Notes under the pieces: generated by a model
What the model saw: the letters and a program-made list of their open reading frames with translations, nothing else
The model's database searches: none
Told to the model about the DNA's origin: nothing
Translations under genes and position numbers: made by a program
Shown: positions 54,310-64,000 of the stretch, piece after piece
Layout of the letters: each line of letters starts with the position of its first letter
Position numbering within the stretch: the stretch's first letter is position 1
DNA from: Isoetes taiwanensis
Taxonomy: Eukaryota > Streptophyta > Lycopodiopsida > Isoetales > Isoetaceae
Direction: 5' to 3'
Assembly (NCBI GenBank): GCA_021234155.1
Contig: JAJEKV010000046.1
Span: 1,074,280 to 1,138,279 of the forward strand
Length of the DNA stretch: 64,000 nucleotides

Positions 54310-55960
54310 TAGTCCATTTGGGAAGCCCTTCGGCCCTTTCTTGCATTCACAACAACTTTGCCCTTTCGTATTGGTTGACTTTTTCGGAACTGATAAATTT
54401 CACCTGAATACTTCACATAGAGAATATATATCCTTTTTCTTTTTTGTTTGAAGACAAAGTTGGTGGAACTTGGACCCCCAGGCCTCCCACCCGATGGTAG
54501 CCAATGGGTTTTGACCCTGGTGGGGGTCACCCCAACCCACAATCCACTTACTTACAGAATTTTATAGACATTTTTGTCTTTGAAGAACGAGAAGACTATT
54601 TAAAAAATAAAGTAAAAAATTATTACATAAGAATACACCCTTTCTTCACCCTTACTTCAACCTTTCGTGTATGAATCAGTCCTTTCTTCCTTTCTTGCAT
54701 TCACAACAACTCGCAGGATCTATGCTAATCTTCTTTGTAACACTCCAATTTTATCGACTGTCTCAAAGACTTTTTAGATCATGCTCCTCCAAGTCTCCTA
54801 TTTGTTAGTTCATGGGGCCTTTTAGAATATGCTCCTTCACGTCGTGCCATGCTTACTATTCCTAATTCTATTCCTGGGCTTTGAAGCATCATTTATCTTG
54901 CATTTTATCTTTTATATTTATGCATTACTATATTGCATTTTATCTTTTATATTTAGGCATTACATTACATAGAAGTGATGTGTTTGAATAAGCCCTAAGG
55001 GACGCCTAGCGTCTTCCCAGTGTGAACGTCTCCGGCAAGAATTTTGGAGCGTTCACATGTTGGACATCGCCATCGCCATCGCCATGCTACACCATCACCG
55101 GTTTTTGCTACTCCATCACCGGTTTTTACTTCAAGATTGCTTCAAGATTTTACCTATTGCTGCAATTGCTGCAGGTGAAGACAAAAAATGACTGGAAACG
55201 GAGGTCAAGACGTCCAAACGCTGAAGCAGCCGGTCGATCAGGAACTGCTGGAGCAGTTTGACGTCCAACGGCTTCGACGTTGAGCCGCCCGGCAAGAAAC
55301 ATCAACATCAACATGTGAATACTTTTAGTATTACATGTGAAGCGTCCCTAAACTGGACGGCTTAGATTCAATTTCGCTACGTGGCATCATCATATCCTTT
55401 TTTTCGACTTACCTTTCTTTCTTTAGTTTACGGCAGAAGCAGCGAGCTTACATCCAGGATATGGCTTAGAAATCCAGTTTGCTTGAAGGGGTGCGGTTAT
55501 TTTTCTCCAGCTATTCAACGATGAAGCCTGCTATCGCGACAGAGTTCTTTCCCTCTTCTCGGCTATGCAAGTATTCTTATCATTTTTCCTTCACCATTCC
55601 TTTGCTTTGCTTATCACTGATCTTTTAACCCCTTTACCTTAACAGAGAACGGTATGTCACACCATAATTGCGGAGTCGCTAGGAGCTGTATTTCTAGGAT
55701 TTGTCGGTACTTCTCTTCATCTCTGCCATCCACCCTTTTTGCTTCTGCTATCGATAAGGTTTAAGCTATTCTTAGCAGGCTTTTTAAACACCACACAGAC
55801 GCAGAAGGATAGGAGAAAATGCCGATTTGCTTGCAGTATCTGGTTGTTGCTACTGCGCTCCAGATGTATGCTTAAAAGGAGCTTTGGAAGGAAAACAAGC
55901 AAAACAACAATGCAATGAATCAAAGGCCGAAGGCAGAAGCGATTATACTCAGGTTCTTTT
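54310..55960. other. No gene recognised
   Basis: Contains a short (CGCCAT) run at 55,067-55,085, and a near-duplicate 'ccatcaccggtttttgctac' / 'ccatcaccggtttttacttc' at 55,091 and 55,114. The AT-rich phrase 'gcattttatcttttatattt' occurs at 54,899 and 54,935. The frame at 55,022-55,261 has no domain. Confidence 0.4.
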
Positions 55961-56002
55961 GAATATTTTGATTCATGTGTTCTGAAATAATAAAGATATT
56001 GG

Positions 56003-56189
56003 TATTGGTTGTTTAATAATGCAAATCCATACTTATTGGTTGTTTAATAATGCAAATCCATACTGAAAGGACCTGCTCTCTGCCAGAAGCTGGCCAGAAT
56101 AGCAGATAGAAGGCTGTGTAGCAATCCATACTGAAAGGACCTGCTCTCTGCTAGAAGCTGGCCAGAATGGCAGATAGAAGGCTGTGTAG
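56003..56189. repeat. Two adjacent tandem duplications (31 bp and ~68 bp)
   Basis: 'tattggttgtttaataatgc' plus 'aaatccatact' occurs at 56,003 and 56,034. Then 'aatccatactgaaaggacct' through 'gaaggctgtgtagc' occurs at about 56,054 and 56,123. Both are direct repeats with few differences. Confidence 0.88.
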
Positions 56190-57225
56190 CAAGAAAAACA
56201 TTCTCAAGCTGGCAAGGATTATGTTACCATAATGGTCTTTAGGTATGTTCACATAAATAAACTCTGGCCAGCATAGCAGCAGATACTGGCATTTGATAAC
56301 TGCTGACATTTGATAATTGGAAGTCAATACCTGTCCTATGTAGTTGGACTTCATTTAAAGTATTTATAAACGAACTGTTGCCATTGTGCATCATAGGTAA
56401 GAGCATTTGTAGTGGAAGTTCAGTCCCAGATTTTCTAATCAACTTAACTACTTGGTTTTCTCATGGCTAATCAAATGTGATTAGCCGAAACCAAAGAACA
56501 TGCTGGACTGCAACTGATTATGTGATGTTTGGATTGGGCCTGCAAGAAGCCTCTATACTCATGCCATTAAGTCAACAATTCCTATAAAATCTTTGTTTTT
56601 TCTAAGTCTTTATCCGCTAAGTGAATGGCTCATTCCCCCCACCAAAATGAAGATCCTTGAGTGTGTAAATTATGTTGCTTCTCGGAATGTTTCTTGATTG
56701 GCATAGGATTATGTTAGCATAGGTTAATAGTTATGGTGCTTAGTGTTGCTGAGCATAAGCTAAGCTGTGAACCTGTAAAGGATAAGCCTATGAACATAAT
56801 TGTTCATGTCTAGATTAACATTGTTTTCAATGTAGAACAAATAAGTTCCATAGTCTATAGAAGGGAGTGAAAATTACAATATCAAAATAATGGGATTAAT
56901 TGTTAGGACCATCAAGAGGTTGCAAAAATTACAATATCAAAACCTTCGGATTAGTTTAACCTCTTATTAGGACCATCAAGAGGTTACAGATCAACCTTAC
57001 TACATGCAGCATAAGAGCAGCGAGTCAAGCTTCTATATGTAATGCAAAGAGTCAAGCTTCTACATGTAATGCAAAGCCCCTTGTTGTGCAACCACATCAA
57101 AAGAAGGCACTGCTACCCAAAAATGTGCATAAGGCAGTGATGTTATAGTTTTTCGATCTTCTAGAAGAGACTGGCCCCTTGTGGAATTGGAATTGATGCG
57201 GCATGTCAAATTACTAATGTGGGTT
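56190..57225. other. No gene; short local duplications
   Basis: 'attacaatatcaaaa' and 'taggaccatcaagaggtt' occur twice between 56,872 and 56,990. 'gagtcaagcttctatatgta' and 'gagtcaagcttctacatgta' lie 28 bp apart near 57,020. Confidence 0.45.
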
Positions 57226-57230
57226 TTTTG

Positions 57231-57252
57231 GGTTGCCCGTTAGGGCAACCCT
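57231..57252. repeat. Perfect 9-bp stem hairpin
   Basis: GGTTGCCC-gtta-GGGCAACC, extended by one more G-C pair. No CTAG follows, so it is not an obvious Helitron end. Confidence 0.6.
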
Positions 57253-58620
57253 TGGGGAAGTATGGGGCAAGACACATAGAGGGCCACGATTTAAGAACCT
57301 TGTAGTATATTCCTTGTCCACGGCTGTGGAATTTTGGGATTTGAGGGGTCCCTCAAGACACTTACACGGTGTGGATTTCATTGGAGCCGGGCGGAAGGTG
57401 GGGATGCGACCTCCGCTTCCTGGCGTCGCCTAGAGGTAGCGAAGCAGAGGGGAGCTTCGTTTTGTCCTTTTTCGTTACAGAAATTAGGCTGTTCCGCTTC
57501 CATTGTGGCTATGACAGCGGCTATGCAGTGTCTGGGTGTCGAATTTGAGCGCTGGTTCGGCAGATTCAAAGGGCCGCAGACGCCAATACGGGACTCTTTT
57601 GATTCCAGATTTGCGGGCATTGTTTGCTCTCTCGGATGCATACAAACTCATTTGCTTCTCCTACTCTAAGCCTGCATGACGAAGTCGATGCCTTCCAAAC
57701 ACAAAATTTTATAAGAAGCAGAGCGTCTAATGAAATCCATCCAATTTTACAACAGGAGGCCTCTCCCACAAAATTCAAGAGGCAGCTGTTGGCCTTATTG
57801 CTAGGCTGCATAGCTGGCAGGAGAATTGAGAAATTGAAGTCCGATTGTCGATTACCCTTCCTCAGCATTGCAGAGTAGTCATAGTAATTGAACTAAGATC
57901 TTGCATAAACAGGGGATAGGAGCTAAAATTCGGCTTATGCGAGAGCACAGAAACAAAAAATGATAGATATTATGGAGTTTGCATTCAAATCCGGCATGAA
58001 ACAGGAGATAGAATTCTTTTGAAGCTCAAATCTAGCAATAATTTGACATAAAGATTTGGATGAAATCCGGAAATAAAGAGAGTTCCCTTGCTTCCCTTCA
58101 TTCCGATGCTTGCAGAGCGTTTTTCCATAATCCAAGCCAAGTTCAAGCCTAAGTACTTACAGGCTCTGTAAAGGCTCTGTAGAATCATACTCCGTCCGAC
58201 TATCCTATGCCAGTGAACCTCCACCGTCCACAAACTCGATTCAAACGAAGCCCTCAAGACTCAGCCAAAAGTTCATTTGCCAGTTCTGTTAAAAAAACCC
58301 AGAGTACTTAATAGCCTTTCCGGCAATATACAAGCATGGCATTCCTTCTCTTTGGCAGACTCCACCGTGAAATCAACGGAGTCACTCTTATGGCCATACA
58401 CAGTGATCAGGCTGGGATTGGATCAACAAAACACAGCATTAAATGCAACTCTGCCTGAGAATTTGGCCAGGGTTCTATGCGAGGTATCCTGCCCTATTTT
58501 GACGGTATCAGACACCCCAAAAGCTGCTAAAATGGCACACACGATTGCCCAGACTCTTCAGGTAACCATAATCATCTCAAGAGATTATTTAACAAATTCC
58601 AAAGAATGGGATCATGCACC
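57253..58620 (+). other. Coding-like sequence, no gene assigned
   Basis: 57,300-57,660 is GC-rich with a frame lacking known domains. 57,636-57,878 (MHTNSFASPTLSLHDEVDAF ... FKRQLLALLLGCIAGRR) resembles an organelle-targeting N-terminus but stops. 58,277-58,560 (LSLADSTVK-like, LLWPYTVIRLGLDQ, LARVLCEVSCPILTV) ends TLQ before a donor-like GTAACC and could be an exon. No family is recognised for any part. Confidence 0.3.
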
Positions 58621-59860
58621 TTGAGCACAATAATTAAAGAAAAGAACCCCCTTTCCCTGATAACAATAGCACAAAGAAAATGGTAATAAAGCATAATTTA
58701 TCAATCATTCTGGCTCCAAACATTATGAAACAAAAATTGCATCTTGTGCATTATGTGAACCCAACATTTCTTAATCGGCATAGATGATTATAATGATACC
58801 TAGTTGTGAATGCATCAACGGGTCTTTCAACGGGCAACTCATTGATGCGTTAGCATCTTGTTTTATTTGTTTTTACCACTTTGTTGTTTGTGTGTTTGGT
58901 GATGCATGACATGACATATCTATACGTGTGATGTACTTCAATATGAGATATATAATGGACACCAATATGTTGTATCATGTCTGTTGAATGAGGCCATATG
59001 TTGTTGATAAAAAATACTACAAATGTGAGCCCGGTGATGCTGGGCATTTGTCGTAGACATGTTAACTTTAGGGTTAGATTTTATAGAGTACTTGGCACCA
59101 TTGTCTTGGATATATGAGTGTGTAGATAGTACAAAGTGCATAATGTAATGGGTAGTCCGTGCATCCCAATAATGACGAAATCACAAACCAAGTTAAGTAT
59201 GTTGTATGGTGCCCAATGTGTGATTTTGGCCAAATTAGTCTAATGATGTTGTTCCAAATGCTAAAGTTTTAGTTTTTGTTGTTGCAAGGTCATAAGTCTC
59301 GACATTCCCTTGTTCTAAACGATTTTTTCTAAAGCACCATTTTGTCTCGATGCAAATTTATGTCCATAGAAGTAGCATATAATTGTGCACCAAACAACGT
59401 ATACTAGCAGCGCCTTGAAGTGAGAATATTATTGGGTTTAGAAGAGTGCATTATCTTGGTATTAGTATGTAGATTGTGTTACGATGTATGAAATGTAAAT
59501 AGTTGGTCCATGGCAATGTGGCAATGAGGGCATCAAGTCTATATAACAATTGCCGTTGAGTTATAAAAATGTATAAGAAATTCAGTTAAGATAGAGAATG
59601 ACAATTGGTTTGTTGCTAATATAAATAATTGAACAAATAAGAATTACAATTCTTGTTAGATTTAAATAAAATGAGCACGGGGCATGTCAAATGTAGGTGC
59701 AGGTTAAAATACATATGGCAGTATCTAGGGATGAATATATAGCATAATAACATGGGGTTTTCTTTGTGTTTTTGTACGATTTTCACTAAGGTTTTCCTAT
59801 GATTTCGTGATGTATTCAAATGGATGTACTAATGCGTACATCTAGAGTGCACCATTTCTG
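58621..59860. other. Intergenic, no gene seen
   Basis: AT-rich, only very short frames, no repeats noticed. Confidence 0.4.
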
Positions 59861-59863
59861 AGT

Positions 59864-60061
59864 CATTGATTTTAGCCTTTTTTTTTCCAATGACCAACAA
59901 CCAATGGCTCACAACAAAAGCCCTTTTTTTTGTGCGTGTGGTGCATAATGGGCACATCAAGGGCCATTGATTTTAGCCTTTTTTTCCAATGGTCAACAAC
60001 CAATGACTCACAACAAAAGCCCTCTTTTTGTGTGTGTGGTGCATAATGGGCACATGAAGGG
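59864..60061. repeat. ~100-bp tandem duplication
   Basis: 'cattgattttagccttttt' through 'ggtgcataatgggcacat' and 'aagggc' occurs at 59,864-59,964 and 59,965-60,061 with a few substitutions and T-run length changes. Confidence 0.88.
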
Positions 60062-60659
60062 CTTGGGCGCATGTAGTGCGGTTTCACCCGGCAACACATT
60101 TCTTATCATAACTTTTTGATCCGTACTTCGTTTGAGATGATTTTTATTGCGTTGGAAAGCTCTCTCCGAGATCTTTTTGATAGTGTATGATATAGATATG
60201 TTTGGTTAAGTTATCTATGCTAAAACAGCAATTTTTCGGCCGGGTTTGGTAGGCTTTCACATCCTACCGGTGATTAATCTGAGGATTAAGCTATTGGATA
60301 TTGTTTTATGGCTCATTCAATGAAGCTTGCAAAAATTACCATGCATTTTTTAGATTTTGAGGCAGTTATTAAGCAAATTCCAAGGCTTCTAGATCCTTGT
60401 TGCTAACAAGCGAAAAAGTTTCCCACTTTGGTTTCTCACCACAAGAATCCATGGAGGCCAAAGGTTCTTTGTTAAATTCGGTTGAAAAATTCCGGTTGAA
60501 AAATGTTTGTGTATGGGTGTTGCAAACTTTATGACTTTTGACTTTGAATAATCGGATCAATTTGCTCTATCTTTATGGTAACTTTTACTTATGTTCTATT
60601 TGTTTTTATTGTGATCAAATTCAAAAGCTACAGGTGATGAAAGCCTCAAATGAATTCTA

Positions 60660-60761
60660 GTTTTTTTCTGGTTTTTTTGCAACATAAACCATTAACATCC
60701 AACATATAAATCCTCCAACACATAACAACCAACACATAACAACCATTGACATTAACAACCA
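60660..60761. repeat. Short 'aaccaacacataac' repeat
   Basis: Four imperfect units (ccaacacataacaacc, ccattgacattaacaacc) directly left of the inverted repeat. Confidence 0.7.
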
Positions 60762-61195
60762 ACACATAACTACCATTGACATTAATTAACACAACCATTG
60801 GGTCCAACATATTTAAATTAAAATCCCCCTTAAACCCCCTTTGGTTTGGGTGCATATTCACACGGGGGGTGACGTAGGGCAGCGAGAGCCCTCATAATTG
60901 TATTTTGCACGTACGAAATCAACACCATATAATATTCCGCTTGAAATCTTATAGTATTTTGCGAATCTTGTTATACAGTATAGCAAATTTTGTACTTGCA
61001 TACCCACAAATGAGGAACTTTACGTACGGTGTAGATTAAGGAATAGGGGTGAATATGCCTATCCAACGACTCGTTGTTCCTGAGTCACCCCCCGTGTGAA
61101 TATACATCCAAACCAAAGGGGGTTTAAGGGGGATTGTAATTTAAATGTGTTGGACCCAATGGTTGTGTTAATTAATGTCAATGGTAGTTATGTGT
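60762..61195. repeat. 112-bp inverted repeat with ~210-bp spacer
   Basis: The left arm 60,762-60,873 and right arm 61,084-61,195 are reverse complements with about 4 mismatches in 112 bases. The outer ends are 'acacataactaccattgaca' and its complement; the inner ends are 'cacggggggtgac' and its complement. The spacer has no coding frame. No target duplication was found at the outer ends. It could be a foldback/MITE-type element or an arm pair able to form a long RNA hairpin. Confidence 0.9.
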
Positions 61196-64000
61196 AGCAA
61201 GTTCGTATAGTGAATATATATATATATATACAAGTCTTTGTACTATGTAGGGCCTGTACAAAGTTGAATGTATCTATTTTGAGGATTATACATAGTGGAT
61301 TGTTTGTCAGGAGATTCCATAAAGATTTGCAGATTACTTGGAATCCATCAGCATTTCATATAGTTGAATGTAACTTTTATAGAATTTTTGTACAACATTC
61401 CATTACAATTAGCATGATTTTGATAGAGTTTCTATATGAAGGTTACTATGGAATCACCAAAAGATAATAACGGGCAATCTAAGATAGACTTATAGAAGTC
61501 ATGGGCATTCTATGAGAACCTTTCTCTTGGAGAGGTTCTCATGGCTGCCACAAACATTTCTTTTCCGCAACTCCCCTGTATTTGGTGGAGTGAGCCAGTA
61601 AAGAGGAATATTCTTGGCGCGAACATTTCTCTCTACTGATCCATCTGGTAAGGTGTGTGTCAATCTAGGAATATGCAGGATTGGAACCTATGTGAATGCC
61701 TTGTGTTCTGGTGGCTATAAGATAGAGAAATGTTGTTCATAACAACCATGAGATTCCCACTATTGAGCTCGTTTTTCCTTCGAGTCTTCAAACCATCAAC
61801 TTTTGTATTGGCCAGTGGGTTTTAGGCCTGGGTGGATCCATATACAATGACCTGACCCTTAGCCCACCATCGTGATGGGCACGCTTCTTTTATTTCTCCC
61901 TCTTCTATTTCCACCACCCAATGGCAGCTAGTGAGTGGGCTTTGAGTCTAGGTGTCTTTGAAATTACCTTTCCCACTGTAGTATGTATTAAACTTATAAG
62001 GTTCCACGTCAAGTTGAGTTGGGTCTAAAAATTAGGGACGCAAGGGATAATAGGTTTGTAAAGGTTAATTCCTCTCAAATTGCATCAAAATTCCTCTAGG
62101 TTAGTTGGATCCAAATATTATTGTAAAAGATTAAAAGATGCTAGGTCATTTACATTTGGACTGTTGATGGATAAGTGGTTCAGTGAAGAAATTGCGAAAA
62201 TACATTTGTTGATATTTGGCAGATAAGCATCATTGGCTTGGTCAGCATTTACCTAACCAACTACCTAATACTATGCAAGCTCATCGAACGAATTCCCTAA
62301 TGGTGGATATAAAGAGTTTGTGAGTGTAACTTTTAAACGTAACCTCCCAATGCGTGTTTATTTTAAATGCATACTTCACATCTCATTTGTTAGTAGTTTG
62401 TAGTTAGATTATTGTTACTCATTGATTTTTATTTCGTGGCCTAGTTGCAAAAATTGCCCCATGATATTTGATTGTATGAAGCCGACCATGAGCCTAGTGC
62501 GAAATTCCCCCCATACCCTTGGCCAAACCCTTGGTGAAATTCCCAGTCAAACCTAATGTAGTTTTTTGAGGTCGAATCAGTGTGAATTGTAGTCTTTTCT
62601 ATAGTGGAATTGAGCATTTAAAAAGCATCAGTCCTAGTTAGTTCTCTTAGTTGTTGTTGGTATTGAAGTATAGGGTAATCTCCATAGGGCATCACATGGA
62701 TAATCCTACAACTATGGTTTTAGTTGTTGGTGTTGAACTGTAAGTAAAAGCTTTTTCTTTATTCTACAAGTTCTCGTAAATACTTCAATCGTGTAGTACA
62801 TCCGATTCTCCCAATATTCGTTGGTGTAGTTCATGTTGGAACTTATGAAAATACGTTACCCAAACATGTTATATGTTTTTATTCTGACTTCTAGGATCCA
62901 TGAAGTTCAAGTCATTTTCAATTGATTTCTATTTAGAATACGTCCTCTCACATGCCATCAGATTCCACTGAACAAACATTTAACAGATGTTATACCTTCT
63001 CTCATCAAATCATATTTAGGATCTATCTTCATAAAATTTCCACACACATTCTAAAGTCACATATTTTGCAAGCTTTATGGTTTCAGCAACAAACGTTGCA
63101 TCATCATGTATTTTTCTCACTTGCTTTTTCAGTTCACACTCAACAGTTAACAACTTGCCAGAGTCAAGATTGAAGTGAGTGACATGGGGAACAGTAATAA
63201 TCTAGATGGGCCAATATCAGTCTTCGAAAGGGAGTTATCCGTTGCACCACTTGAGCCCACTTTCATACGACAAGTCCCCTTTCATAGTTGAACCCTCTTT
63301 CATAGGACAAATGTGGGGCATAATGGCAGTAACTCCGTACCACAAGAGCTTCCCACTTTGTACATATAGTATCTATTCAACATTTTTTGTAATTCAGTTA
63401 GTCAGGGTAAGTACCATTTGACAGCGGGTTGGAAAATCAAGTAAAGAGATAAATATCTCACATATGCACCTCGTTGCTTCTTCAGATAATGTATTTTTCT
63501 TCATAAATTGAATATATTTCATTTGCTCGAAAGAAAAGTTCTCGAGAATTTAGAACCAAGCACCATCTGTCTTCTAACTTGGTCTTGACATCTCTGCAGA
63601 AGGCAATAAAATTTGTATCAGAAATGCACAAGGAATGCTGGAACTGAAATTATGGCAAAGATCTAGAGAGATGGCTTACTGGCAAATAAATTCTAAAGAT
63701 GGCAAATAAATTCTAAAGAAGACTGTCTCTAACTCCACTTTTGCTTCCTAAAGATGAGTAGGGCATATAGCTCTATTTGATTTTGAAAAGCTCAGCTTCC
63801 AAAGATACATGTTTTTTCATGAGCAAAAGAAAAATGCAGCAAGGAAAGACAGTGGCAACTCACCTTATATTTGATTGTGAAGCTTTTTCTTTTTAATCAG
63901 CATCAAAAGACCTGAATCCAAACCGCTTTAGACATAGCCAAGCCTGAAATAAGGGGGAATTGACACTATTTACTAGCAAACACTGAAATATTCCACCAGA
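61196..64000. other. No gene recognised to the window end
   Basis: A (TA)n run lies at 61,216-61,231. A 10-bp-stem hairpin (ATGAGAACCT ... AGGTTCTCAT) is at 61,512-61,542. 'ggcaaataaattctaaagat' is repeated near 63,680-63,715. 'agttgttggtgttgaactgt' near 62,722 resembles 'agttgttgttggtattgaag' near 62,649. Frames are short and without domains. Confidence 0.4.

Noticed and set aside
57231-57252. Hairpin as a Helitron 3' end
   Set aside because: No CTAG/CTRR within 15 bases on either side.
1-64000. tRNA or rRNA genes
   Set aside because: No cloverleaf-compatible A/B box pairs or rRNA-like blocks were noticed; the only tRNA-like signal is the complementary primer site at 9,428.

Overview
The window is a gene-poor, repeat-dominated stretch of a nuclear land-plant genome. 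Four ordinary plant genes can be read, each with correct plant splice sites or core promoters: RPA3 (replication protein A 14 kDa subunit, 2.9 kb, two coding exons), a secreted glycine-rich protein (16.8-17.2 kb), a LAG1/LOH-type ceramide synthase (19.9-22.0 kb, six exons ending in a 17-nt exon) and a dirigent protein (53.7-54.2 kb). The species cannot be fixed. The low gene density, the many degenerate non-LTR elements and a DUF7869-like transposon protein fit a large genome, and I lean towards a seed-free vascular plant, but this is a weak inference.

Layout. 0-2.3 kb holds fragments of non-LTR (LINE) 3' ends and short Helitron-like elements, two of which abut head to tail. 2.9-3.3 kb is RPA3. 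6-7 kb is a broken PIF/Harbinger transposase. 8.35-9.45 kb is a Copia-like LTR with its tRNA primer site, split by an 882-bp hAT-type element with a perfect 8-bp target duplication. 9.7-11.4 kb has a minisatellite and a 3x tandem repeat of a LINE tail. 11.5-15.1 kb is a decayed LINE followed by (CA)41. 15.7-17.3 kb has the glycine-rich protein gene and two broken copies of it. 17.8-18.8 kb has unexplained reading frames.

22.5-26.0 kb may be one Helitron (hairpin and CTAG at one end, TC at the other). 26.8-35 kb is the strangest part: GC-richer, no intact gene, remnants of an FCP1-like HAD phosphatase and other minus-strand frames, a degenerate ~300-bp tandem repeat, and more than 20 dispersed copies of a long perfect or near-perfect palindrome (core CTCGACTCGCGAGTCGAG). 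36-39 kb is a frameshifted transposon protein with three acidic motifs of an RNase-H-like fold, repeated as a fragment at 49.1 kb. 42.4-53.3 kb is built mostly of pieces of LINEs in both orientations (ORF1, endonuclease, RT, zinc knuckle, 3' ends with changing microsatellite tails). 54.3-64 kb has no recognised gene but holds tandem duplications and a 112-bp inverted repeat.

The host genes have no evident functional link to each other. Most of the DNA is explained by nested and truncated mobile elements. All coordinates and splice junctions were read by eye; no alignment or database search was run.
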